Of a DNA stretch of 64,000 bases, positions 40,407 through 48,629 are shown piece by piece. The stretch's first letter is position 1. Every line of letters begins with the position of its first letter. The DNA lies in NCBI RefSeq assembly GCF_900090275.1, contig NZ_LT607755.1, positions 310,001-374,000 of the forward strand, written 5' to 3'. The translations under genes and the position numbers were made by a program. Below the pieces are notes generated by a model. That model made no database searches and was not told the origin of the DNA. It worked only from the letters and a program-made list of their open reading frames with translations. This DNA is from Micromonospora zamorensis (GTDB taxonomy: Bacteria > Actinomycetota > Actinomycetes > Mycobacteriales > Micromonosporaceae).

Positions 40407-41831
40407 GTGGATGGCTTTGTCGGACGGGACCGTGAACTCCACCTCCTCGGCGGCATGCTTTCTCGGGTGCAACGAGGTGGTCGTGCTGGTCGGCCTGGGC
40501 GGGCCCTTCTCATGCGCGGTCGCCGGCGGGTAGGCAAGTCCCGACTGGTGGAGGAGTTCGTCGAGCGGGCCGACGTGCCGTATCTCTTCTTCACCGCCTC
40601 CGCGCAGCCGACCGTCGCAGCCGACCTCGCACTCTTCGTGGAAACGGCGGCCGCCTCGACGCTGCCGGGGGCGCAGATCCTTCGTGAGCAGCAACCGCAG
40701 ACGTGGGACGCCGCTCTGACCCTGCTCGCCGCCGCGCTGCCGTCCGACCGACCGAGCGTCGTCGTCCTGGACGAAATGCCGTACCTCATCGCGAGTGACC
40801 CGGGCTTCGAGGGAACGTTGCAGAAGGTCTTCGATCGCGAGTTGTCCCGGCGGCCCGTCCTGCTGATCTGCGTCGGCTCGGATCTGGCGATGATGGAGGC
40901 CCTGAACGACTACGGCCGGCCGTTCCACCAGCGAGCCACCGAGATGGTCATTCCGCCGCTGAGCCCAGCCGACGTCCGCGACATGCTCGACCTGTCCGCC
41001 GCCGACGCGTTCGACGCCTACCTGGTGTCCGGCGGTCTGCCGCTGATCCTCGACGAGTGGCCGAACGGCGCATCCGTCCACGACTATCTGAGCGAGGCGG
41101 TACGGGATTCGACCTCCGCTCTGCTGGTCAGCGGCGAGCGAGCACTGGCGGCGGAGTTTCCGCCCCAGTCCCAGGCAGGGCTGGTGCTGCGGGCCATCGG
41201 CAGCGGTGAGCGGACCTTCTCGCTGATCTCCCGCGCTGCGGGGGATCTTCCACAGGCGTCCCTGAACCGCGCCCTGCGCCTGCTGGCCCAGAAGCGGGCC
41301 GTGGAGGTCGCCGTTCCGCTGTCGACCAAGCCGTCGCGGGAAACCCGCTATGCGGTGGCCGACCCGTACCTGCGCTTCTGGCTGTCATTCCTGGGATCTC
41401 ACCTGTCCGAGATCGAGCGCGGGCGAGGTGACCTGACCCTGGACCGGATCGTCCGGTCGTGGGCGTCCTGGCGGGGACGGGCCATTGAACCTGTCGTCCG
41501 AGAGGCGCTGCGCCGGCTGAGCGGCGACCACCTGCCGGAGGAGGCAGCGGTGATCGGCAGCTACTGGACCCGGACCAACGACCCGGAGATCGACCTGGTT
41601 GGCGCTGACCGGGGGCCCGTCGCTCAGCGCATCAGTTTCGTCGGTTCGATCAAATGGCAGGAGAGCCGGCCCTTCGACGCGCATGACCTGGGTCGGCTGC
41701 TGCTGCATCGGTCCCGGCTGCCCGGTGCCGACGACGCGGTGCCGGCCGTTGCCGTGTCGCGCAGCGGCACCGTCGTCGAGGGGATCCGAGTGCTGTCGCC
41801 GGAGGATCTGCTTACCGCGTACCAGAATTGA
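40407..41831 (+). CDS. Archaeal-type AAA+ ATPase with DUF234 domain
   Basis: 474 residues from GTG at 40407, placed 6 bases after AGGA; a GTG at 40401 is an alternative. The N-terminal ATPase (MNS clade) has FVGRDREL, Walker A RGRRRVGKSRL (about 38-48), Walker B VVVLDEMPYL (about 120) and VFDRELSRRPVLLICVGS. The C-terminal part, with YAVADPYLRFWLSFL and the late NDPEIDLVGADRGP...ISFVGSIKW, matches DUF234, a PD-(D/E)XK-like nuclease-type fold (D, then K in IKW). Such ATPases are abundant in archaea and sporadic, transferred genes in bacteria; roles are unknown, possibly nucleic-acid related. Confidence 0.82.
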   Translation: MDGFVGRDRELHLLGGMLSRVQRGGRAGRPGRALLMRGRRRVGKSRLVEEFVERADVPYLFFTASAQPTVAADLALFVETAAASTLPGAQILREQQPQTWDAALTLLAAALPSDRPSVVVLDEMPYLIASDPGFEGTLQKVFDRELSRRPVLLICVGSDLAMMEALNDYGRPFHQRATEMVIPPLSPADVRDMLDLSAADAFDAYLVSGGLPLILDEWPNGASVHDYLSEAVRDSTSALLVSGERALAAEFPPQSQAGLVLRAIGSGERTFSLISRAAGDLPQASLNRALRLLAQKRAVEVAVPLSTKPSRETRYAVADPYLRFWLSFLGSHLSEIERGRGDLTLDRIVRSWASWRGRAIEPVVREALRRLSGDHLPEEAAVIGSYWTRTNDPEIDLVGADRGPVAQRISFVGSIKWQESRPFDAHDLGRLLLHRSRLPGADDAVPAVAVSRSGTVVEGIRVLSPEDLLTAYQN

Positions 41832-41919
41832 ACTTTCGTCCGGTGCCGGCCGTACCCATGGCCGAGGATGTCGGTGCGGTGGGTCCGCCGTACCGCTGCC
41901 GAACTGCGGGAGGCCTGCC

Positions 41920-42408
41920 GTGCGAGTTGGTGAGCAGTCGACGGATCCCATCGATCAGGTACTGGGTGAGGTGCCGATGCCGGCATCGCTGACCCCGGAA
42001 GATGTCCGGCTGGCGGTGCGGGCGGTGGTCGTGCACACCGCCGAGGAGTGGCCCACCGGGCCGCTGTGCCGCAACGACGGCGCCTCCTACCCGTGCCGCC
42101 TGCACCGCTGGGGGCGACGGGTCTTGGAGACACACGGGCTCAACGAACGCCAGATCGAGGCGTTGATCCGGCACGGCAATCCGTTCGTGCACGTACCGTT
42201 CCCGTTCACGGCGACCGGGCCGTCTCCCGCACGTCCCGCCGGTAGCCGGCCGGCGACGACCGGCTACCAGGCGCCGGCCGGGCGTACCGGTGGGTTGCCG
42301 GCGCGGCAGCAGGCCGCGCGGGTCGTCCCACCGGGTGTACGGCCCACCGCTGCTGGCCGGCCGGTGACTCCCCCCGTCACCGCGCCGCGCTGGCCCCGGG
42401 CGAGCTGA
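41920..42408 (+). CDS. Small protein with CRND...PCRLHRWG motif (paralog 1)
   Basis: 162 residues from GTG at 41920 behind GGGAGG (41908-41913). The core, residues about 22-90, has LAVRAVVVH, then CRNDGASYPCRLHRWGRRVL and a helix QIEALIRHGNP. The rest is a Pro/Ala/Gly/Arg-rich tail (about 95-162) without structure. The core is about half identical to the protein at 48255-48584, so this is a true gene family within the genome. The two cysteines, two histidines and Arg/Trp could form a metal or nucleic-acid site, but I do not recognise the family. No membrane segment or signal peptide. Confidence 0.65.
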   Translation: MRVGEQSTDPIDQVLGEVPMPASLTPEDVRLAVRAVVVHTAEEWPTGPLCRNDGASYPCRLHRWGRRVLETHGLNERQIEALIRHGNPFVHVPFPFTATGPSPARPAGSRPATTGYQAPAGRTGGLPARQQAARVVPPGVRPTAAGRPVTPPVTAPRWPRAS

Positions 42409-42445
42409 GCGCACCCCTCCGCCCACCCGACCCGGGGCGACACCA

Positions 42446-42487
42446 CGTCGGCCCGACGCGGAGATCCCCCTCCGCGTCGGGCCGACG
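42446..42487. terminator. Perfect 18-bp bidirectional hairpin
   Basis: Arms 42446-42463 and 42470-42487 are perfectly complementary, loop ATCCCC. It lies between the stop of the small CRND protein and the stop of the convergent M15 peptidase. Confidence 0.85.
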
Positions 42488-42520
42488 TCGCGCCCAACAG
42501 ATGAGTCGGTCGTCGCCGGC

Positions 42521-43294
42521 TCAGATCCCGCAGTCCGGCGCGGACCAGTTCGTCGTGTTCGAGCTGTTGTCCCTGTTGTTCTCCCGACGCGAGTCGACGT
42601 GCACGTGGTCGTCGTGGTCCGGGTAACCCGGCCCGTAGATCCCGCTGAAGCCGTTGTTACGGGCGCCGCGGGCGACCTGGCACAGCGACGACGTCCGTGA
42701 GGTGACGTCGGCCGCGTTGCCGTACAGGTGCTGGCTGTCCGACGCGCCGCCGACCTGGTTGTTGCAGGCGCGGCTGCGGTATCCGCTGGACACGTTGAGC
42801 GGCTTGTCGCCGAGGCTCTTGCGCAGCGCCTCCAGCTTCCACATGGTGCGCAGCGCGTTCTGCTTGGTCTGGGCCGCCGACAGCGGACCGCCGCTCCACC
42901 CACTTCCGCCGCACCCGTTGTCGAGTTCGTTGTAGCTGAAGTGCGCGGGTGTGCAGTCGTTGTCCTGGAGCTGGTACAGCTTCGCGTAGGTCTGCGGGCC
43001 GGCGACACCGTCGGCGCGCAGCCCGTACGCCTGTTGGAACCGCTTGACCGCGGCGGCCGTCTTCGGTCCGTAGCGGCCGTCGTTCTCCACGATGTTCCGG
43101 TTGCCGGCCCAGCCGGCGACCCGGATCTGCAGCTGTCGGACGTCGTCGCCGGAGCGCCCCTGGGCCAGGGTGCGGTTCCACGTGTAGCAGCCGTCCGCAT
43201 ACGCCGCTGGCGCGGCGACCACCGCAGCGATCGCTGCCCCGGGCAACGCCAGGGCGAATGCGATGGCAGCACGCTTCAAGGTGTTTACGCGCAC
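42521..43294 (-). CDS. Secreted peptidoglycan-binding M15 peptidase
   Basis: 257 residues from GTG at 43294 behind GGGAGGA. Signal peptide 1-33 (RAAIAFALALPGAAIAAVV; cleavage near AAYA). Residues about 40-115 form a PG_binding_1 domain (RSGDDVRQLQIRVAGW, RYGPKTAAAVKRFQQAYGL, DGVAGPQTYAKL). Residues 130-250 form a peptidase M15_3 domain: VSSGYRSRACN, SQHLYGNAADV (H and D zinc ligands) and DHVHVDS (third ligand). It should cleave D,D- or L,D-bonds in cell-wall peptides outside the membrane. Confidence 0.9.
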   Translation of the reverse strand: MRVNTLKRAAIAFALALPGAAIAAVVAAPAAYADGCYTWNRTLAQGRSGDDVRQLQIRVAGWAGNRNIVENDGRYGPKTAAAVKRFQQAYGLRADGVAGPQTYAKLYQLQDNDCTPAHFSYNELDNGCGGSGWSGGPLSAAQTKQNALRTMWKLEALRKSLGDKPLNVSSGYRSRACNNQVGGASDSQHLYGNAADVTSRTSSLCQVARGARNNGFSGIYGPGYPDHDDHVHVDSRRENNRDNSSNTTNWSAPDCGI

Positions 43295-43598
43295 AGAAGT
43301 CCTCCCGATAGGAGAGCGAATGGGGTGGCCACGGGACATCGACCGAGAAGTCCCGCGATCTCCACCTTGACACTTATCGGTGTGGTTGGAGGCGATTAAC
43401 GAGAATCGTCCTCACAATCTGCGGTCCCTGGGTATTGGCTGGGAATTAGGCTGATTTGCGAAACAGCCATTGATCGCCGATCGGCCCTTGCGGGATCAAG
43501 CGCACCGAACGTCGCAATCTGCCACACCGAGGGTGATGTTCCCTGGCTGCTGGCGGCCGGTAACGTCAGCCTCGGGCTGTGGACTGGCGGAGGTGCAC

Positions 43599-44237
43599 GT
43601 GGCACGCGGTGGCGTCTTCTGTGTCGAGGGTCAGTGGCACCGCGACCTCAACGAGCGGGGCTCCGTCCTGCCCACCCTTGAGCTGCTGGAGCGGCTCGGC
43701 AAGATCCGTTTCATCCACAAGGACGCGGCCACCCGCGACGAGTTGTTCTACTTCCTGGACCGCTGGCTGCTCAAGCAGTACGCGGACCACCGGGTCGGCT
43801 TCTTCGCGATGCACGGCGAACCGAGCCGGCTGTGCCTCACCGACTGGCAGTCCGTGGAGTTGAACGAGGTGGCCGACCTGATGGCCGGCCGGGCCGAGGG
43901 GCGGCGACTCTATTTCGGCAGTTGCTCCGTCCTGCGGGCCTCCGACGCGGTCCTGCGCGAGTTCCTCGAGGTCACCGGAGCTGCTCTGATCTGCGGTTTC
44001 ACCCGAGAAGTCGACTGGGTCGAATCGGCGGCTTTCGAAACCGTCCTCCTCGACGTGCTCGCCAACGGCCAGCGGCACAATGCCGCCGAGCTGCGAATGG
44101 GTTCGGCCCACTGGGCGCCGCTGGCGTCGTACCTCGGCTTTCGGGTGATCTACGCCAATGGCCGGGCCTGGCGCCCGTCCAGCCGCCCCCGGGTGCCCAC
44201 CCAGGCGGTGCACCGCTCCACGGCCCGGCCCCGCTGA
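43599..44237 (+). CDS. Conserved protein, DUF6642-like
   Basis: 212 residues from GTG at 43599, about 6 bases after GGCGGAGG; GTG at 43593 and an upstream ATG at 43470 are less likely. The sequence starts GGVFCVEGQWHRDLNERGSVLP (in part FCVEGQWHRDL), with LGKIRFIHKDAATRDEL, FFAMHGEPSRLCL, RRLYFGSCSVLRA and ICGFTREVDWVES. The alternation of short strands and the histidine/cysteine placements suggest a caspase-like or CHAT-type alpha/beta fold (HG and GSCS), but this is only a resemblance. I recall this as a DUF6642 type; function unknown. Confidence 0.55.
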   Translation: MARGGVFCVEGQWHRDLNERGSVLPTLELLERLGKIRFIHKDAATRDELFYFLDRWLLKQYADHRVGFFAMHGEPSRLCLTDWQSVELNEVADLMAGRAEGRRLYFGSCSVLRASDAVLREFLEVTGAALICGFTREVDWVESAAFETVLLDVLANGQRHNAAELRMGSAHWAPLASYLGFRVIYANGRAWRPSSRPRVPTQAVHRSTARPR

Positions 44238-44279
44238 CCCGCTGCCGCCGCCCCGCCCGCACCCTGGTAGGAACGAGGA

Positions 44280-44744
44280 ATGGCGCGCAGCATCGCACGG
44301 AACACCCGGGTCGACCGGGACAGCCTGCTCGACTTCCTCCGGCCGCGACACCGCGTGCTGCTGCTGACCACCCGGTCCGACGGTCGCCCGCAGTCCTCCC
44401 CGGTCTCGGCGGGGATCGACGGGCAGGGCCGGCTCGTCGTCTCGACCTACCCCGAGCGGGCCAAGGTGACCAACATCCGCCGCGATCCGCGGGTCTCGGC
44501 GTGCGTGCTCAGCGACGACTGGAACGGCCCCTGGGTGCAGATCGACGGCACCGCCGAGGTGCTCGACCTGCCCGAGGCGCTGGAGCCGCTTGTCGAATAC
44601 TTCCGCAGCATCTCCGGCGAACACCCGGACTGGGACGACTACCGGGCGGCGATGGTGCGCCAGGGCAAGTCGCTGATCCGGGTCACCATCGACGCCTGGG
44701 GCCCGATCGCCACCGGCGGCTTCCCCGCCCGCCTCGCCGACTGA
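44280..44744 (+). CDS. PPOX-class F420-dependent oxidoreductase
   Basis: 154 residues with the split-barrel flavin/deazaflavin fold: RHRVLLLTTRSDGRPQSSPVSAGI (in part LLTTRSDGRPQSSPVS), RLVVSTYPERAKVTNIRRDPRVSACVL (in part KVTNIRRDPRVSACVL) and WVQIDGTAEVLD. The K/R residues of AKVTNIRRDP match F420/FMN phosphate contacts in family members. These enzymes reduce small molecules with F420H2 in the cytosol and are numerous in actinobacteria. AGGAA lies just before the ATG. Confidence 0.9.
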   Translation: MARSIARNTRVDRDSLLDFLRPRHRVLLLTTRSDGRPQSSPVSAGIDGQGRLVVSTYPERAKVTNIRRDPRVSACVLSDDWNGPWVQIDGTAEVLDLPEALEPLVEYFRSISGEHPDWDDYRAAMVRQGKSLIRVTIDAWGPIATGGFPARLAD

Positions 44745-44842
44745 GGTCGATCGCGCCCGGTAGGCCAGCGCGGCGACCCGACCACCTCGACCACCGACGA
44801 CCGCGGACACCCGAGGCGGAGGTCATGGGGTGGGGCCGCCGT

Positions 44843-44965
44843 GCTGTAGAGCTGCCCCGGATATGGGGCGGCCGGAGGCGGCAGGTCGCCGGCCGTGCTT
44901 GGGGTGCGGCGTGCTTACCGGGACAGCTGCCGCCGCGTGCCCCCAATCTGGGGCAGCTCTACAGC
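44843..44965. repeat. Inverted pair of palindromic elements (REP/MITE-like)
   Basis: GCTGTAGAGCTGCCCC (44843-44858) recurs in perfect inverted orientation at 44950-44965. Each copy extends into a GCCCC...GGGGC mini-palindrome (CCCCGGATATGGGG on the left, CCCCCAATCTGGGG on the right), so two similar dyad units face each other. The organisation resembles REP/BIME pairs or the ends of a small non-autonomous element of about 123 bases. Confidence 0.6.
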
Positions 44966-44993
44966 GGCGGCGACACACGGGTCGGGTCGGCGG

Positions 44994-45037
44994 CCTGACC
45001 TCCCGGCGTCGCTGCCGCCGGGTCCGCGGAGGTCAGG
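44994..45037. terminator. Hairpin before convergent stop
   Basis: CCTGACCTCC (44994-45003) and GGAGGTCAGG (45028-45037) pair perfectly; the loop holds a further GC-rich stem. It lies 27 bases from the stop of the serine hydrolase gene. Confidence 0.6.
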
Positions 45038-45064
45038 GCCGAGCGGCGCGGCGGTCGTACCGCC

Positions 45065-46297
45065 TCAGTCGAGCAGGGCGGCGTAGACGAGTTGGCGCAG
45101 CTGGGAGCGCAGCGGGTAGGTGCTCGACGGCATCAGCTGGGTGAACAGCAGCGCGGTGATCTCCTCGGTCGGGTCCACCCAGAACGCGGTGCTGGCCACT
45201 CCACCCCAGTAGTACTCGCCGACGCTGCTCGGCACCCGGCTGGGGATCGGATCGTCGGTCACCGCGAAGCCCAGGCCGAAGCCGATCCCGTCCAGGGTCG
45301 ACTCCGCGAAGCCGCCGGTGGACAGGGTGCCCAGGTCCTGCCCGCCGGGCAGGTGGTTGCGGGTCATGAACCGCACCGTGCGCGGCCCGAGCAGCCGAAC
45401 CCCGTCCAGCTCGCCGCCGCGCAGCAACATCTGGGTGAAGCGGTGGTAGTCGGCGGCGCTGGAGATCAGGCCACCGCCGCCGGACAGCAGTGCCGGCTTG
45501 TTGAACGCGAGCGAGCCGAGGCTGTCGTAGCGGACGGCCCGCCCGTTGCGCGGGTCCGGGACGTAGAGCGCGGCCAGGCGGTCCGCCTCCTCGCCCTCCA
45601 CCCACCAGCGGGTGTCGGTCATGCCCAGCGGGCCGAAGATCCGGTCGGCGAAGAACGCGTCGAGGCTCTGCCCGGAGATCACCTCGACGAGCCGACCGAG
45701 CACGTCGGTGGCGACCGAGTAGCCCCAGGCCGAACCGGGCTGGAACAGCAGCGGCAGCTTCCCGAAGACCGCGCAGGCGCCGGCCAGGTCGACGTCCGCC
45801 GGCGGGTACAGGTCGTAGCCTTCGGCCCGGTAGAGCCCGTCGACCACCGAGGTCTGCATGAAGCCGTACGTCAGGCCGGCGGTGTGGGTGAGCAGGTGCC
45901 AGACGCGGATCGGCTCGGTCGCCGGCACGGTGTACGGCTTGAGCACCGACCCCTTGGAGTAGACCCGTAGGTCGGCGAACTCCGGAAGCCAGCGGCTGAT
46001 CTCGTCGGTCAGCTCGAACCGGCCCTCCTCCCACAGCATCATCGCCGCGACCGAGGTGACCGGCTTGGTCATCGAGTAGATCCGCCAGAGCGTGTCGGCC
46101 TCGACGGGTGCGCCCGACTCCCGGTCCCGCAGCCCGTACGTCGAGGAGTGCGCCACCTCGCCGCGACGGGTGACCACCACCTGCCAGCCTGCCAGCCGGC
46201 CGTCGTCGACGTACCGGCCGAAGTGCTCGTCGATCCGCGCCAACCGCGCCGGGTCGAAACCGATCTGATCCGGGTCCTTGCTCCGAGCCACACTCAC
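45065..46297 (-). CDS. Beta-lactamase family serine hydrolase (class C/EstB-like)
   Basis: 410 residues from GTG at 46297. The catalytic motif is SMTK (S-xx-K, about residues 75-78) in WRIYSMTKPVTS. A Tyr-containing WGYSVATDVLG replaces YxN, and late WGGVASTAFWVDP occupies the KTG position. This is the EstB/PBP-like esterase branch, typically hydrolysing esters rather than beta-lactams. No signal peptide, so cytosolic. A TAGGTT hexamer 7 bases before the GTG, without a ribosome binding site, suggests leaderless transcription. Confidence 0.88.
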   Translation of the reverse strand: MSVARSKDPDQIGFDPARLARIDEHFGRYVDDGRLAGWQVVVTRRGEVAHSSTYGLRDRESGAPVEADTLWRIYSMTKPVTSVAAMMLWEEGRFELTDEISRWLPEFADLRVYSKGSVLKPYTVPATEPIRVWHLLTHTAGLTYGFMQTSVVDGLYRAEGYDLYPPADVDLAGACAVFGKLPLLFQPGSAWGYSVATDVLGRLVEVISGQSLDAFFADRIFGPLGMTDTRWWVEGEEADRLAALYVPDPRNGRAVRYDSLGSLAFNKPALLSGGGGLISSAADYHRFTQMLLRGGELDGVRLLGPRTVRFMTRNHLPGGQDLGTLSTGGFAESTLDGIGFGLGFAVTDDPIPSRVPSSVGEYYWGGVASTAFWVDPTEEITALLFTQLMPSSTYPLRSQLRQLVYAALLD

Positions 46298-46383
46298 GTC
46301 GCCGAACCTACTCGCCGGTTCGCCCGTACCGGAAGGGGGTCACAGCGGGCCACGTCGGCTGCGCGGCTGTCGTTGCTGGCCAC

Positions 46384-46389
46384 TAGCCT
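46384..46389 (+). promoter_or_regulatory. Candidate -10 box of a leaderless promoter
   Basis: TAGCCT lies exactly 6 bases before the ATG of the pentapeptide-repeat gene, which has no ribosome binding site. Confidence 0.45.
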
Positions 46390-46395
46390 GGCCGG

Positions 46396-46989
46396 ATGCC
46401 GGAGCTGACCGAGGACGTGACCTACCGTAACGAGGACTGGTATGGCGAGGAGCTGACCGACCGACACTTCGTGGGTTGTGAGTTCTTCGACGTGGACCTG
46501 ACCGAGGCGGTGAGCCGTGGAGCGGTCTTCACCGGGTGCACGTTCGGCAACGTGCGGTTCAACGCGTCCCGGCACGTCGACTCGGCCTTCACCCGTTGCG
46601 TGTTCCGGCGGTGCAACTTCTTCGAGGCCGAGTTCACCGGCTGCAAGCTGGTCGGCAGCACCTTCTTCGAGTGCGACCTGCGACCGTTGACCGTCGACGG
46701 CGGTGACTGGTCCTTCGTCGCCCTGCCCGGCGCCGACCTGCGGGGTGTTCGGCTGACCGGGGTGCGGATGCGCGAGGTGGACCTGACCCGGGCCAATCTC
46801 ACCGGGGCCACCGTGGCTGGCGTCGATCTGTCCGGCGCGCAGCTGCTCAACGTCAAGCTGGGCGGCGCCGACCTGCGCGGCAGCGATCTCACCGCGCTCG
46901 ACCCGACGGCCGTCGAGCGGGCCGGAGCCGTCATCGACGTCGGGCAGGCCGTGGTCATCGCGCAACTCCTCGGCTTCCGGATCGGCTGA
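46396..46989 (+). CDS. Pentapeptide-repeat protein
   Basis: 197 residues, nearly all made of A(D/N)LXX-type repeats forming a right-handed quadrilateral beta-helix: FVGCEFFDVDLTEAV, FTGCTFGNVRF, FTRCVFRRCNFFEAEFTGCKL, LPGADLRGVRLTGVRMREVDLTRANLTGATV (units of five). The length and single-domain layout resemble MfpA/Qnr-type gyrase-protecting proteins and other cytosolic pentapeptide proteins; the DNA-mimic role is not demonstrable from sequence. C-terminal capping helix AVVIAQLLGFRI. Confidence 0.9.
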   Translation: MPELTEDVTYRNEDWYGEELTDRHFVGCEFFDVDLTEAVSRGAVFTGCTFGNVRFNASRHVDSAFTRCVFRRCNFFEAEFTGCKLVGSTFFECDLRPLTVDGGDWSFVALPGADLRGVRLTGVRMREVDLTRANLTGATVAGVDLSGAQLLNVKLGGADLRGSDLTALDPTAVERAGAVIDVGQAVVIAQLLGFRIG

Positions 46990-47187
46990 CGCGAGCGGCG
47001 TTCGTGGCCTGCCGAAGTGCCGGTTCGCGCGGGCGGGTTGTCCGGCAGCGTCCGGTTGCGGGCTGGACACGTCAGGCAGTCCGGATCTAGCGTGTCGTCC
47101 ACGCCGGTACGAACGCGAAACGGCCCACAGTGGACGGTATGACGCGCGGCGGTCGACGGCGGCCGGGTGGTGGAGTTGGAGGGGTCG

Positions 47188-48141
47188 GTGTCGGACGAAG
47201 ACCGCACGCGGGCGGATCCGGGTGCCGGGGACGCGCCGCCGAAGCACCGCTCGGGCGCCGGCACCTTCGGGCAGACCCTCGCCGTGCTGCGCCGTGTCGC
47301 CCGTGTCCGGCGGCGGCGACGTTGGGCGGTGGAGGGTGCGGCCGTACTCGCGTGTCTGGTGGTGCTGGTCGCCTACCTCGGCAGCCGGTCGGACCCGGAG
47401 CCCGGCGACGGCCAGGGTGGTCGCTCCGGCGATGTGACCGCGGGCGCCGCCCGTTCCCCCGGTCTCCCGGCCACCGACGGGCGCACCGGTGAGGCGGGGC
47501 CGGCGATGCCGGGCCTGCGTCCGCGCCAGCGTCCACCCTCGCCCGAGCCGACACCGTCGGCCAGCGCACCGGCCCCACCGCCGCCATCACCTGAGGCGTC
47601 GGCGCTGTCGGTCACCCAGGCAGAGATGCCCGCCGAGGTCGACCTCACCGCCGTGGGCGCCCGGGACTGGATGCACTGGGGGGAGCGCGGCGGCACCTCG
47701 ACGGTCCGCAAGCGGGCCGGCTCCGGGGAGATCGCCGACGAGGGCGGTGCCGGCAGGCGGGTCGGCTGGGACGGCAACCAGGAGCACGTCCGCTGGTCCG
47801 ACGGCTCGTCCCAGCGGTCGGCGAGCGACAGCTCCAACGGCGTCTACACCTGCGGCGCCGGCAACGGTTTCCGCCTCGCCGTCGCCGGCAGCGGTGAGTC
47901 GCGCACGGTCCAGCTCTATGCCGGCACGTGGATGGCCCGGGGGCGCCTGGACGCGCGACTGTCCACCGGCGGAGCTGTCAGGACCGCCGTGCTGGAGGAC
48001 CCGTACACCGGTAAGAGCGCTCAGTTCACCGTCCGGTTCACGGTGCCGAAGGGCGCCAAACTGCTCCTGACCTGGACCGTCGAGAAGGTCTTCACCTCAC
48101 ACTGCGGCAACGTCGGCCTCCAGGCCGTGGCGGTGCGCTGA
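47188..48141 (+). CDS. Membrane-anchored protein with C-terminal beta-domain
   Basis: 317 residues from GTG at 47188 (GTG at 47167 also possible). A cytosolic basic stretch (VARVRRRRRW) precedes one membrane segment (VEGAAVLACLVVLVAYL, about 50-67), then a Pro/Ser-rich linker (about 85-145) and an extracellular beta-rich domain (DWMHWGERGGTSTV, NGFRLAVAGSGESRTVQLYAG in part as RLAVAGSGESRTVQLY, and AQFTVRFTVPKG). The latter resembles carbohydrate-binding or NPCBM-like domains that carry a DWxHWG motif. Two late cysteines (YTCG, SHCGN) may pair. Probably surface-exposed; function unknown. Confidence 0.6.
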   Translation: MSDEDRTRADPGAGDAPPKHRSGAGTFGQTLAVLRRVARVRRRRRWAVEGAAVLACLVVLVAYLGSRSDPEPGDGQGGRSGDVTAGAARSPGLPATDGRTGEAGPAMPGLRPRQRPPSPEPTPSASAPAPPPPSPEASALSVTQAEMPAEVDLTAVGARDWMHWGERGGTSTVRKRAGSGEIADEGGAGRRVGWDGNQEHVRWSDGSSQRSASDSSNGVYTCGAGNGFRLAVAGSGESRTVQLYAGTWMARGRLDARLSTGGAVRTAVLEDPYTGKSAQFTVRFTVPKGAKLLLTWTVEKVFTSHCGNVGLQAVAVR

Positions 48142-48254
48142 CCAGCCGACCGCTGCGCGATGGCACAGCGGGACAGTTTGTCCGTCGCGGACCGTCGATA
48201 TGGTCGTAACTTTCTGCTGTTCCCACCCGACCATCCAGTGTGGAGGCAGCGGAG

Positions 48255-48584
48255 ATGAGCAGTAGCACCGCCCACCGCGTCCGTGGCGCCGCTTCGTCCG
48301 GTGCCGGTGAAGCGTCCGGGGAGGTGCTCCGCGACATCCCCCTGCCGCCGTACGTGACGGGCGAGGACACCCAGTTCGCGGTGCGGGCGGTGGTGGTGCA
48401 CGCCCCCCGGCGGTGGTCCGGGGGAGTGGTCTGCCGCAACGATGCCAGCCCGCACCCGTGCCGCCTGCACCGCTGGGGCACCCGGGTGCTGGCGCTGCGC
48501 GGGTTGCGGGCCGCCGAGATCGACGCGCTCATCGAGCGTGGCGACCCCACGGCGGTGGTCCCCCCACCGGACCGACCGGCCTGA
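48255..48584 (+). CDS. Small protein with CRND...PCRLHRWG motif (paralog 2)
   Basis: 109 residues from the ATG at 48255. The core FAVRAVVVH, then CRNDASPHPCRLHRWGTRVL and EIDALIERGDP is closely similar to the protein at 41920-42408, whereas the N-terminus (Ser/Gly-rich) and short tail differ. The strict conservation of two cysteines, two histidines, and the RLHRWG string in two diverged copies argues for a functional site, perhaps metal-binding. No membrane segment. It follows the membrane-anchored protein gene by 113 bases and faces DacB. Confidence 0.65.
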   Translation: MSSSTAHRVRGAASSGAGEASGEVLRDIPLPPYVTGEDTQFAVRAVVVHAPRRWSGGVVCRNDASPHPCRLHRWGTRVLALRGLRAAEIDALIERGDPTAVVPPPDRPA

Positions 48585-48594
48585 GCGCGCGCCC

Positions 48595-48624
48595 GGCCGG
48601 GAGGCACACCAGTGCCTCCCGGCC
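48595..48624. terminator. Perfect 13-bp bidirectional hairpin
   Basis: Arms 48595-48607 and 48612-48624 pair perfectly around ACCA, between the convergent small-protein and DacB genes. Confidence 0.8.
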
Positions 48625-48629
48625 ACAGC

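Larger units (their letters stand above)
44745..45064. other. 320-base intergenic region with a distant inverted repeat
   Basis: No gene seen. It holds a pair of inverted 16-base repeats 91 bases apart (44843-44858 and 44950-44965), each continuing into its own small dyad, followed by a terminator-like hairpin (44994-45037). It separates two convergent genes. Confidence 0.7.
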
